Source: Paralichthys olivaceus (Eukaryota > Chordata > Actinopteri > Pleuronectiformes > Paralichthyidae). From it: a stretch of DNA of 64,000 nucleotides. Within the stretch, counting starts at the first letter, position 1; each line of letters starts with the position of its first letter. Below the pieces are notes generated by a model. That model searched no databases, was not told the origin of the DNA, and worked only from the letters and a program-made list of their open reading frames with translations. The stretch covers positions 9,250,501 through 9,314,500 of the forward strand of contig NC_091113.1 in assembly GCF_024713975.1 (NCBI RefSeq), read 5' to 3'. The position numbers were made by a program, and so were the translations under genes. Shown in pieces: positions 54,097 to 64,000 of this stretch.

Positions 54097-54857
54097 GTTC
54101 TTTTTGATTTGTTTGGAGTGAATTCCACTAATGGACAAGTAACACGTTTAGCTGCTGCTGCGGAAACACATGGTTTAATAATAGTCTTTGGATTTTGCAG
54201 GAAGGAGCAAACTGGTGAATGAGTCACGCACCTGGATTGTTATTTCTACAATAGCTTTGTAAATGTAGAACAAGATCCTGTGTAACAAGTGGGAGACAAG
54301 TGGAACAAAATGATCAGAAATCCCATTAGGTGTTGACTGACGAACTGTTTTACATAAGATCCCGCACCATAATTACGTAGAACACGTAGATTACGTAGAG
54401 ACACATTACTTTATTTAGGGCTGGATACCAACGTCTGGTGTTAAACACGCAGTTTAAAGACTAGAGGTAAAAATGCTGAGCTCCAACCTTACATGACCTT
54501 CGATTAGCAGCGCCATCTTGTGTCCACACCACTTCAAACCCTCATGTTCATATATTTAGAGGTTGAGAAAACAGGTTCTCTGGGTCTTAAACATCATTTT
54601 CACTCTTTGAATTTATTTGTTTTTTCTTCTTTGAAATGAGTTGGGATTAGGCTAATCTCTTCTGTGTCTTCAATATGAGACATGACATTTAATGCAAAAT
54701 TACTTGAAATAATAAAACAAACTCTGACAAGAGACATGGGATCGTTAAATTTAATGCAATAAGAAAATGGCAAAAATAAACTATGGATACAAAGAGGTCC
54801 ATGATCCAAAGGGACTAAAGTCTAATCAGTCATATTGATTAGACCTTCCATCAAACA

Positions 54858-57364
54858 TCACTGGGCTTTGAGTTCTTTCTTCAAGTGCTGAGAAGCAACA
54901 AATCGCATTTTCTGGATGGCCAGCTGGGTATCTTCAGGGGAGATCCCGAGATGCCACACAGCCCGGACTGAGTTTCCAAAATGAGGGTACATTAGAACTT
55001 GTACCCCTTGTCCCAATGCAGCCTTGTCTCCCTCGCCGACCTGGGCCATGCCGGCACAGAACTCAACGGGACTTAAACTCAGCCCTTTCAAATAGAAACG
55101 CAGGATGTTTGTCTCCACGGCCGCCATGTCAACAGCAAATAGAGGGTCAAAGTCAAGCAGAGCTGGCGAGAAGAAGAGACAAGGAAGAATTATGAGCAGG
55201 GAACATGATGGCGGCCAGTTAATGATTACATTTCAAACATAAACATCAGCTGCTCACCTTGAGCGAAGGTTTTTGCGTTGCGGTGATCCTCCTCCAGTCG
55301 TCCCACCATATCCAGTAAAGACAATTTTCCAGCTGCTGCTAGTACACCCGCCTGCCGCATCCCCCCACCCAAAGCTTTACGGCACCGCAACGCTCTGGCG
55401 ATGAAGTCTTTGGGTCCGGCCAGCATGGTACCCACAGGGGCACCCAAACCCTAATACACACCGTGAAGTGAAATGTTAGTTTTTCTGCAAATGCTTTGTC
55501 GGTTTTTAACATGTATAAATTCACTAAAATTCGAGTGTTTGTGTTTTTCAGTTGCACCTTTGAGAGGCACACACTGACAGTGTGTGTGTGCTGCAGGATG
55601 GCGTGTGGAGGAACCCCCTGTGCTACAGCAGCGTTCATCACCCTGGCTCCGTCCATGTGAACCGACAGACCGTATCTGTCTGCAAGGGCACGAACCTTAG
55701 AGATGGAAACCGAGCATCTGAAGATGATCAAACTTGTGATGCTAAGTTATACTCTCTTTAATAAGGCAGGTATCTCAGTAGACGTAGCATTCACTACACA
55801 TAAGTGAAGAAAGCAAACCACTCCCACCTCCTGCAAGAAGGTCAGAGGCAGCACACGTCCTCCTTGTATGTTGTGTGTGTTCTCCACACATATGAGGCGT
55901 GTGCGGGGGTAGTGGGGGTCAGGGTAACCGTGGCGGATCTTTGATTCCAGCTGCATCAAATCAAATGTCCCATCGGGGAGCGTGGTCACCGTGGTGGCGT
56001 GGACACCAGCCAGCTGCGTTAACACAAAGGAGCACTTTTAGTTCCTGTAGACGAGGGCCCGAACTACAGACGTGTGCTGCTCCGGCACGCTCACCTGTGC
56101 ACTGCCTCCTTGCTCATAGATGTGTATGTGCGACACATCGCCCACAATCATCTCGTCGCCTCTCTCCCGACAGTGCACCATCACTGCATAATGAAAGGCG
56201 TGCAAATTTATGACCATTCTGAACTCATCAAACTGGTTTTACACTCTTGCCAGTAAAAGCTGGGATCACCTGCGATGAGGTTACTCATGGTTCCAGTGGG
56301 GACGAAGAGCGCGGCCTCCATCCCAAACATATCCGCTGCGATTTTTTGTAGCTCTGCAGAAACAAATCAAAAACTGTAAGACAAGTAAAAGTAAATCAGC
56401 TGTGCGTGCACCAAATTACTCTCTGGTAGGTGAATTCAGGTAGTAGGACACGTGGGACAGGCTTAAAACCTGGTGTAAATGACGCCATTTCCAGTGTGGT
56501 TATATGTTTTTTTTTGTGAGTCACCATTAATGTCAATTGTATTGGATGTAACTGCAACTCTGTTTACCCCTGAAACTCCAAAAGTGTTTTGAGGACTCAC
56601 CCACCCCTCCATCGGCACAGTGGTGAGAAGATCATTTTTCATTTTTCAGTGAACTATCCCTTTAATACACTATGCAATTAAGGAGGAGTGTATATTATTG
56701 GTCCTACAGTAGTTTATATGATTATATTAAGTTTTGCAAAGACAAATCTCTGACGAAGGTCCGGTTCAGTTTTGAATGATAATAATATCATTATGAATGT
56801 TAATAATAAGTTAAAACACAGTTACAATTATATATGTATATTTAATAATGTTGTGACTTTTTTTGTTTTTATACAGAAGTGCCATGCTGTGGCAGTACAG
56901 TTCACACAGTTTATATATTGTCGAATTTATGTTCTTATTTTGATCATTAGTAATGTATCTAAGCTAATGACAGCACTAATGAATCCCTGCAGCAGTGAAG
57001 TATGTTTGAACATTTATAAATAAGTAATTTCAGCAGGTTACAAATGAAACTTTCGGCTCTTACCGTTAACTGTGGGATCCTCTCCCATCACATCATCTCC
57101 GACCTCGGCCTCCGCCATGGCCTGACGCATCGCGGGCCCGGGCTTGGTCACCGTGTCGCTGCGGAGGTCCACCACCCGGACGTCGGGCGCTCCGCCCGGC
57201 CCGGGATACCTGGGCTTCGCGGTCATGTAGTATCCCCGGGAGGAGGAGCTCCGTCCCGGCAGAGCAGCTGCAGCATGTCGGGCCCGCTGGTCTTTACTTG
57301 AAGTGACGATCGTGTTTTTTAACGAATGAAACAAGAGTCTGCAGCTGAGAGTTTTCACTGACAT
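54858..57364 (-). CDS. tha1: Low-specificity L-threonine aldolase, copy 1 (canonical)
   Basis: PLP enzyme that splits threonine or allo-threonine into glycine and acetaldehyde. It has 431 residues. Minus-strand exons: 57364-57064, 56353-56270, 56183-56095, 56013-55828, 55695-55558, 55450-55258 and 55162-54858; GT/AG sites, closed phases. Family motifs are intact: [30 protein letters not shown], the PLP-stacking His in [41 protein letters not shown], the Schiff-base lysine in CLSKGLGAPVG (last codon of exon 5), [15 protein letters not shown] and the substrate-carboxylate region [10 protein letters not shown]. The first 40 residues are basic with hydroxyl residues and few acids, as in a mitochondrial presequence (inferred). 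Humans keep only a pseudogene, as I recall. A minus-strand AATAAA lies at 54617-54612. The paralogue at 58863-61863 is a tandem duplicate. Confidence 0.95.
56465..56668 (-). mobile_element. MITE-like element, minus orientation
   Basis: Reading the minus strand, it starts AAAGGGATAGTTCACTGAAA, then GATGGAGGGGTG, TTTTGGAGTTTCAGGGGTAA and TAATGGTGACTCAC. It is the same family as the element at 27430-27745. It lies in intron 1 of threonine aldolase copy 1. Confidence 0.65.
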
Positions 57365-58862
57365 GGTGTCGATGCTCTCGTTGCTTCCATTTGTGCTGTT
57401 TTGACATCGAACTTTGTATCGACGACGTTAAATCAGTAACTACAAGGACAGTTAATGGATTACCTATCAGCTGATGGACCTGCACACACCAGTAAAGACC
57501 TCAAGATGGCGCTTTTATTCCAACAAAGCCAATTAAACACAGAGACAAGTATCTAAATGTTCCAGAGTGGATTTAATTATGCTCCGTCTGCAGATACCTG
57601 ATCACTGTCTTATAACAATATTATGATATAATATCATCATTATTATTGTTGTTGTTGTTGTTTTGTTGTTGTTGTTGTTGTTATTATTATTATTAGTAGT
57701 AGTGGTAATATATAAAGTATATATAGTATAGTAGTAGTAGTAGCAGTAGTAGTAGTAGTAGTAGCTAAAAGTAATCATTACTAATAATTGATTATTACTA
57801 TTATCATTATTATTGTTATTGTTGTTGCAGATTTCATAGAAGGGGTGTGGCTCCAAGTGAAGAAACAAGAACATGAAACCTGCAGGCTAATCACAACAAG
57901 TTCAAACCCTAAGATAAGATAAGATCAGATAAACCTTTATTAGTCACAGCTAAAATGGTCACATAACTTACATCTCTTATTTTGTGTGTGGAATTACATG
58001 GTTTTGGTGGATGGTTTTTAAAAAAAAAAGAGCTGCCAATTTTCCTGATTGTGTGATTGTTTGCATTTTGAAAACCAGCAGCAGAGGATCCAACAGATCA
58101 TGAAAATAATTACAAATGTATATAATGAGAGCCTTATAAAGAAGTAAAATACACAGGGTGTCAGTTGAGAGAAACTCATGGGATTTGCTATTTCAGTATT
58201 TGTAATGTTAAGTTTGTTAAGTTAAAGCAATACATTTTAAATATTTCTTTGATGAAAAAAAGCTGCGGAAGTTACTTTTTCATGTGAAAATAGATTCAAC
58301 ATGTGGGGTCGAAACCGCCAAGTTGTGCAACAAAAACAAAACAAAAATTTCTATTCATGGCCAGATAAAATTTGTGAAATCCCTTGTTTACTGCAGTCTA
58401 ACCAGTTGTTAACTTTGGTACAAAGCCAATAAAAAGCAGTGTGTCATCAGCATATTCTCTGATAATATAGTCCAAAGCAGCCTGTACAATGAAAAGAGAA
58501 AAGGACCAAGGCACCAAAAGGTAATTGAGTTTTTACTGATTTTGTGAAAGGTATAAAAAATGTCTACGAAAAAGAGTTTACTTACTTACTTTACTTGCTA
58601 AAAACATAAAGATTCAAATGAACTTGAATAACTAAGAGACAAAACTGACTTGAAGCTATTGATAGCATCACATAATGCATCTCCTATTGACATGGATTAT
58701 TTTAGTGTGTTTATTGTATTGTTTGTTTGATTACAAGATACATAAAATAAAATGTCATGTTAGTGAAACGCACATTCATGAGCATTCATTTGTTAATACT
58801 GTGCATCACCTTCCTCCTAAAATATCTTCCCGTGGATGAGACACCTTGCCAAACACCAGGTT
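57365..58862. other. Spacer between the two threonine aldolase genes
   Basis: It holds the copy 1 promoter side, a GTT/ATT/AGT trinucleotide region (57636-57835), a short retroposon-type tail (57905-57962) and AT-rich sequence. A minus-strand AATAAA at 58715-58710 probably ends the copy 2 transcript. No other gene seen. Confidence 0.6.
57636..57835. repeat. Mixed trinucleotide repeats (GTT, ATT, AGT)
   Basis: Consecutive GTT, ATT and AGT runs are broken by TATATAGTATAG and ATTATTACTA blocks. No coding value. Confidence 0.9.
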
Positions 58863-61800
58863 TCACTGGGCCCTGAGTTTCTCCCTCGAGTACTGAGATG
58901 CAACAAATTGCATTTTCTGGATGGCCAGCTGGGTATCTTCAGGGGAGATCCCGAGATGCCACACAGCCCTGATTGAGTTTCCAACAAAAGGATTCATTGC
59001 AACTTGTACCCCTTGTCCCAGTGCAGCCTCCTCTCCCTCTCCAACATGAACCATGAGGGCGCAGAACTCAGATGGACTCAAACTGGGCTCCTTCAAATAG
59101 AAACGCACAATGTTTGTCTCCACAGACGCCATGTCTACGGCGAATAGAGGAGGGTCACAGTTGAGCAGAGCTGGGTGATGAGAAGAAACAATCAAAAATT
59201 AGTTATGAGTAGGAACATAATAGCAGCTGGTTAATGATTATTTTTATAGCAACGCATATAAGCTACTCACCTTGAGCAAATGTTTTTGCGTTGCAGTGAT
59301 CCTCCTTCAGTCGGCCCGCCATATCCAGCAAAGACACTTTTCCTGCTGCTGCTAGTACACCAATCTGGCCCATCCGTCCACCCAGTGCGTAAAGCGACCG
59401 AATCACTCGGGTGATGAAGTCTTGGGATCCAGCCACCATGGAACCCACAGGAGCCCCCAGACCCTGTTGCACACCTTTTTGTCAACTTGGCTTTGCTGAC
59501 TTAACATTTCTCTAAAATACATGAAGAAATGAATATTTTCATATGTATTTTGAAGACCCACCTTGTTAAGGCACATACTGACGGAATGTGAGTATTGCAG
59601 TATTGTGTGTGGAGGCACCCCCTGGGCCACAGCAGCGTTCAACAGCCTGGCTCCGTCCATGTGAACTGACAGACCATATCTGTCCGCTAAAGCACGAACC
59701 TTGGAGATGGAAACAGAGTGTCAGAAGATAATCAAACCTGTGATGCTAGAGCTAGAATGTACAGTGGAAAGGATCCATATGCAGATTAGTAAACACAGCA
59801 AAAATAAATGGTGACAGACAACAGAAATAATGTGGTGTCATCCACAGGCCCTGACATTCAGCATGAATGTGTTCTCCACTACACGTATGGTAAAAAAACA
59901 AATCACTCCCACCTCCTGCAAGAAGGTCAGAGGCAACACACGTCCTCCCTGTATGTTGTGTGTGTTCTCCAGACATATGAGGCGTGAGCGGGCGGACGAT
60001 GGGTGATGGTCACCATGACGGATCTTTGATTCCAGCTCGTCCAAGTCAAATGTTCCATTAGGGAGCGTCGTCATTGTGGTGGTGTGGACACCAGCCACCT
60101 TTGTCAGCACACAAACACACTCATTAGTTTCGACAGGTACAAACTGACCTGTAGATGAGGCCCAGCTACAGGTGTTTGCCGCTCTGCTCTCACCTGTGCG
60201 CTTGATCCTTGCTCCAAAAGGTGCACATGGGACAGGTCGCCCACAATCATCTCGCTGCCTCGCTCCAAGCAGTGGGACATTACTGCATAATGAAAAGCAG
60301 GCACATTTATTACCATTCTGAACTCAATAAATGGATTTAGAATCTGCCAGTTGAAGGTCAGCTCACTTGCAACAAGGTTTCCCATGGATCCACTGGGTAC
60401 AAAGAGCGCGGCCTCCATCCCAAACATATCCGCTGCAGTTTTCTGCAGCTCTGCAGAAAATAGGCAAATACTGTGACATTTTTGCAGTATTTTCACAAGG
60501 ACAAAAAGCATATGTGCATGCATCAAGTTTCTCTCTGCTAACCCTGCAAATCTGTCTTCTTTCTCCTGTAGTTTGTGCCCCCCCCTTTGCTTCATCTGCC
60601 CATCACTAATTATCTTACTATTAATGCTACCACTGCTGCTATTGTTACCTCCATGCTTCTCATTGATATTTGTATGTTTTACTGTCAACAGGATTAGTGA
60701 AAAACTATAGGACCGATTCCTATGAATCAACATTTGCAGTGGAACCAGATAAACAGGCCGATCCTACACCTTTTTGTATCTGCAAATATCATGTTACACA
60801 GATAAACACTTCAGGCCGGTGGCTGTGAGCACAATGTTATCCCTGAACAAATTTGGGGCTTTTGTGGCAAACATGCGGTGCTTCAGGCAAGGTGTGAACT
60901 GGATGTAAACCTAAGGTGGTAAATATGGTAAATGATGAATATGGCCCACATAGCACAAAACTAATGCGAGCAACATTTAGCACCTCTGCTCGACATGTAG
61001 TATTGATATGGCTTACTTGTGGCCCAGATATGGAAAAGAGGAGCGGACCACCCAAATATCATCATTACCTGCATTATTTGCGGTGTAGTCTGTGCCAAAA
61101 CAATTTAGATAGCGTAAGTGGAGTTAAACACACCCAACCGGTTAAGATAGCCAACACCCGAAGTTTGCTTCCGCTGTTCTTATCATTGTGAAATGTGGTT
61201 TCTTTCTGTAGTAACGGTTTGTTTCTTTAAGATATGGACATAAAATATAACCAGTAGCAGACATCATTTGTCTGTTAACATATTGTGTGTGTGTGTCTGT
61301 GTGTGTGTGTGTTTGTGTCCTCAATAGAATGCCCATGAAAAAAAGTGATATAAACAATTAATCTCTGAACAGAATAGAAAAACTGAACTGTTTATCACAG
61401 AGCAACAGGGGATTCTCAATAATGACCTATAAAGCAATGAAAACACTGTATAGCCCCCTGATTTAAATGTGCTGTACTTTTTAATTATTCATTCAAAGTT
61501 ATTTCAGTAATAGCACTATAATTTTACCACCACGGTTCGGTTCTTACCATAAACTATCGGGTCCTCTATGATCAGGTCACTTCTGACAGCAGCCTCTGCC
61601 ATGGCCTGGCGCATTGCAGGCCCGGGCTTGGTCACTGAGTCGGTGCGGAGGTCCACCACGTGGGCATTGGGGTACCTGGTCCTGGGGATGATGCTGAGGT
61701 AGCCTCTTGTGGAGCTCCACCCTGGCAGAACCGCCACTGCTGCTGCTGCTGCTTCACTTGGTTTACTTGACACCAAATCATGGTTTAACAATTTAAAGAA

Positions 61801-61863
61801 AATCCTGCGTGAAAACAGTTTCAAATACGCTCCTCTGTTGAAGATGTACATTGGTGAATACAA
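58863..61863 (-). CDS. Threonine aldolase-like paralogue, copy 2 (diverged)
   Basis: The 437-residue product has exons 61863-61548, 60450-60367, 60282-60194, 60098-59913, 59699-59562, 59463-59271 and 59170-58863. Exons 2 to 6 are exactly as long as in copy 1; exon 7 is one codon longer. The frame is open and all splice sites are GT/AG. The PLP lysine (CLNKGLGAPVG, split by the same intron), the stacking His (LSHVHLLEQ), MDGAR and [10 protein letters not shown] are kept. Several near-invariant motifs have changed: DLRSDT is [17 protein letters not shown] is [11 protein letters not shown], and GGGMRQAG is GGRMGQIG. The N-terminus ([15 protein letters not shown]) is unrelated to copy 1 but also basic. 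It could be an enzyme with altered activity, a non-catalytic relative, or a gene starting to decay. A second in-frame ATG occurs 12 bases downstream of the chosen start. Confidence 0.88.
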
Positions 61864-64000
61864 ACTGATCCGAGACTAAGTTGGTTGCTAGCTGTCGGTC
61901 AAACAAGTCAGTTTACTTCATGTCAGAACAACACCTAACAGAACACAGCATTCTCTGAGGTTGTGGAGGGGAGGAGGAGTTAAATTGAAGATATTTAACA
62001 AGGTAAAGTTGCTTCAGTGGGAGGCTTACTAACCCTCCTGGTGGTGACAAAGGTTTCCAACCTTAATTCAAGGTCTCTAACTTTGCACCGTTGCTTCATT
62101 ACAGAACTGTTCGGTCTTCCCTCAATCAACATTAAATTTTTTTAACCATCATCAGCAGCCGGACCTTGTCATGCAGTTCTCAGCCAGACTCCAGTTTAAT
62201 TTTAGAATTACAATGTTCCGGCTAGAAACCTCATCATTGATTTGTATCATAGCATAAACATTTCTCCTGGATGTCTTTGGTGAACTTCTAACCTTAAAGT
62301 TCCAAGTGTCTGTGTACACAATAACTCAACAATGCATGTACGGATTTTCACCAAATTATGAATATTACTTAGGAGGGTCTCTCCACTTCTTTGAGCTGAT
62401 TGGTCATGGGTGGTGCTCTTACTAAGCAGCGCTGGTGTTAAACTGACGTCTGCCTGCCTGGAAATCGATTGGTCTTTTTTGTGTAATCTTGCTAAAAAGC
62501 AACAAAACTGATGCAGGGGAAAACACAACCTCAACTTTGTTGCAGACACAAATGTTAATATATATGAATTAATATAAAATACAAACAACATCATAGTAGC
62601 CCACAAATCCAAAATAATTCGATCATTGTTAAGACACATACAGGCATTCGTTCCAGTGTTTCCAGAAACAAGATGATACCTTGTGTCACTCTGTCGAGGC
62701 TCAGTTAAAGCCATTATGATGACATTTGTCAAATCAGTTAATCGAGACATAAATTTGTACATAAAATGTCTCAAGACCACGTGGAAAGTAGAAACCTTAC
62801 ATTGTTATATTTTCATTTTAGCTCTAGCATAACTGCATCAAAGTGCGCAGACATTACCTTGAAGCTTTTTGGACATAGATCTCTCCCTCATGTCCTGTTC
62901 GTGTCTTTTAATAAAACCTCTTGCATATTTGAAGCCGAGCATTCGCAGGTGTTCAAACTCTGGGCCATGTCTAAATGCTTTTCCTGATAAAACCCATCTT
63001 CTAAAAGCGTATTTGGCCTCTGATACATTTTCATTCTATCCAGGTCTTAAATGATGTTGTTTCACTCTGTTTTTGGCAGAATGCTCTCCTGGTATTACGT
63101 AAACAATTCACAGTTTCATCATACATAATATATAAATCTCTATCGTGACTTTGGTTATTATAATTAATGTTACAGCACAGAACGGCATCAATGTTATCAG
63201 GCACTTCTCAGTCAGTGATTTAGTATACCAGAGATCATCCTCTAATCTTTTATATCATTTTTTTTAGATATCATTTGTTTAAGACGTTCAGATCATCTCG
63301 CACCGCTGCGATGTTTGTTCTGAATTTTGTCATTTTCTGTCAAAACATCTTCATCTACATTTTCACATTAATCTTTAATCAGTATGTGAGATTACAGCAC
63401 ATATTAACCATATTGACACATTTACGTGCATGAACCCACTCCAGAGTGTGAAGCATGATGCATCTGTGTGCGTCTGTCTGTATGATCTGTTTCCACCACG
63501 CAGGAGTCACGGATGCTTCTGAGGATTCTTTAGGGGTCACAAACCTGCTTTTGGCCTGACCTTTATCCCTGCACTGAGCTGTAAAGCTAATTCTAACTGG
63601 AACTCACCCATCATTCATTTACCAGTGGAGAGCGAGAAAGGAGGTGCAACATGTGCTGGGACTTTAACCACCCACCACCTCTAACAAACACACTTGACAT
63701 GATGGGGCAGGGGGCTCAGGCCCAAACTTATCTGGTTACATGCAAGACTGCCTTCTATTTTTATCAGCAATAAAGCCACAGTCCCTCATAACTCAGGAAC
63801 TAAGTCAATATTTGGAGGTGAAGGCTTGTGGGAATTTATCTTCTCCATACGAAGGAGGTGCACTCATTATGAAACAGCTCCCTCCTCACTTTCTCCCTCT
63901 GACCTACAACTGCCATGACTGCATCCACATCACAAGCGCCATCCCCTCTCTCCTTCCCTCGGCTACACACATTTCCCACTCGCATGCATACTCATGGTGT
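61864..64000. other. No gene recognised at the right end
   Basis: About 2.1 kb upstream of threonine aldolase copy 2. It includes a weak copy of the dispersed repeat (about 62320-62535, with TTTTTTGTGTAATCTTGCTA and AGGGGAAAACACAACCTC). The longest open frame (62247-62780, minus) shows no domain and no convincing splice context. Nothing else stands out. Confidence 0.55.

Noticed and set aside
60104-60733. 209-residue single-frame reading in threonine aldolase copy 2
   Set aside because: It reads through two exons and their introns. The spliced model with exons 60450-60367 and 60282-60194 matches copy 1 exactly in length and phase.
62247-62780. 177-residue minus-strand open frame near the right end
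   Set aside because: No recognisable domain, mixed composition, overlap with a weak dispersed-repeat copy, and no sensible splice partners.

Overview
This 64 kb window looks like a piece of a ray-finned (teleost) fish chromosome. Its genes have introns with GT/AG splice sites. Long CA/GT microsatellites and fish-type short interspersed elements are scattered throughout. The proteins resemble vertebrate orthologues with fish-specific features: a bloodthirsty-type TRIM, and an active threonine aldolase gene where humans keep only a pseudogene. I found no bacterial, viral or CRISPR features.

Layout: (1) 1-14600, minus strand: the 5' part of prss12 (neurotrypsin), with signal peptide, linker exon, kringle, two complete SRCR domains and the first half of a third; the rest lies beyond the left edge. 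An intron of this gene holds a complete, intron-free TRIM E3 ligase gene on the plus strand (7156-8847). (2) 14601-22483: intergenic DNA rich in repeats. (3) 22484-28443, plus: cdr2, six coding exons. (4) 31776-40142, minus: polr3e (RNA polymerase III subunit RPC5), 20 coding exons, convergent with cdr2. (5) 42097-42178, minus: tRNA-Leu(AAG). (6) 43110-52628, minus: eef2k, 17 coding exons plus a probable 60-bp cassette exon. (7) 54015-54096, plus: tRNA-Leu(TAG). (8) 54858-57364 and 58863-61863, minus: two tandem threonine aldolase genes with identical exon structure. (9) 61864-64000: no gene seen.

All multi-exon gene models were built by hand from splice sites; every intron phase closes and the reading frames stay open. 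The block tRNA-Leu(TAG) - eef2k - tRNA-Leu(AAG) - polr3e - cdr2 matches, in order and relative orientation, what I recall of human 16p12.2, so the tRNA genes appear to have kept their places beside these protein genes since the fish-tetrapod split. The genes touch related processes: eEF2K slows translation elongation, Pol III makes the tRNAs, and the flanking tRNA genes are Pol III targets.

The points most worth a second look are the conserved tRNA synteny, the diverged second threonine aldolase with changes in conserved active-site motifs, the candidate eef2k cassette exon directly before the calmodulin-binding helix, and the TRIM gene nested in prss12 with an interferon-response-like element upstream.
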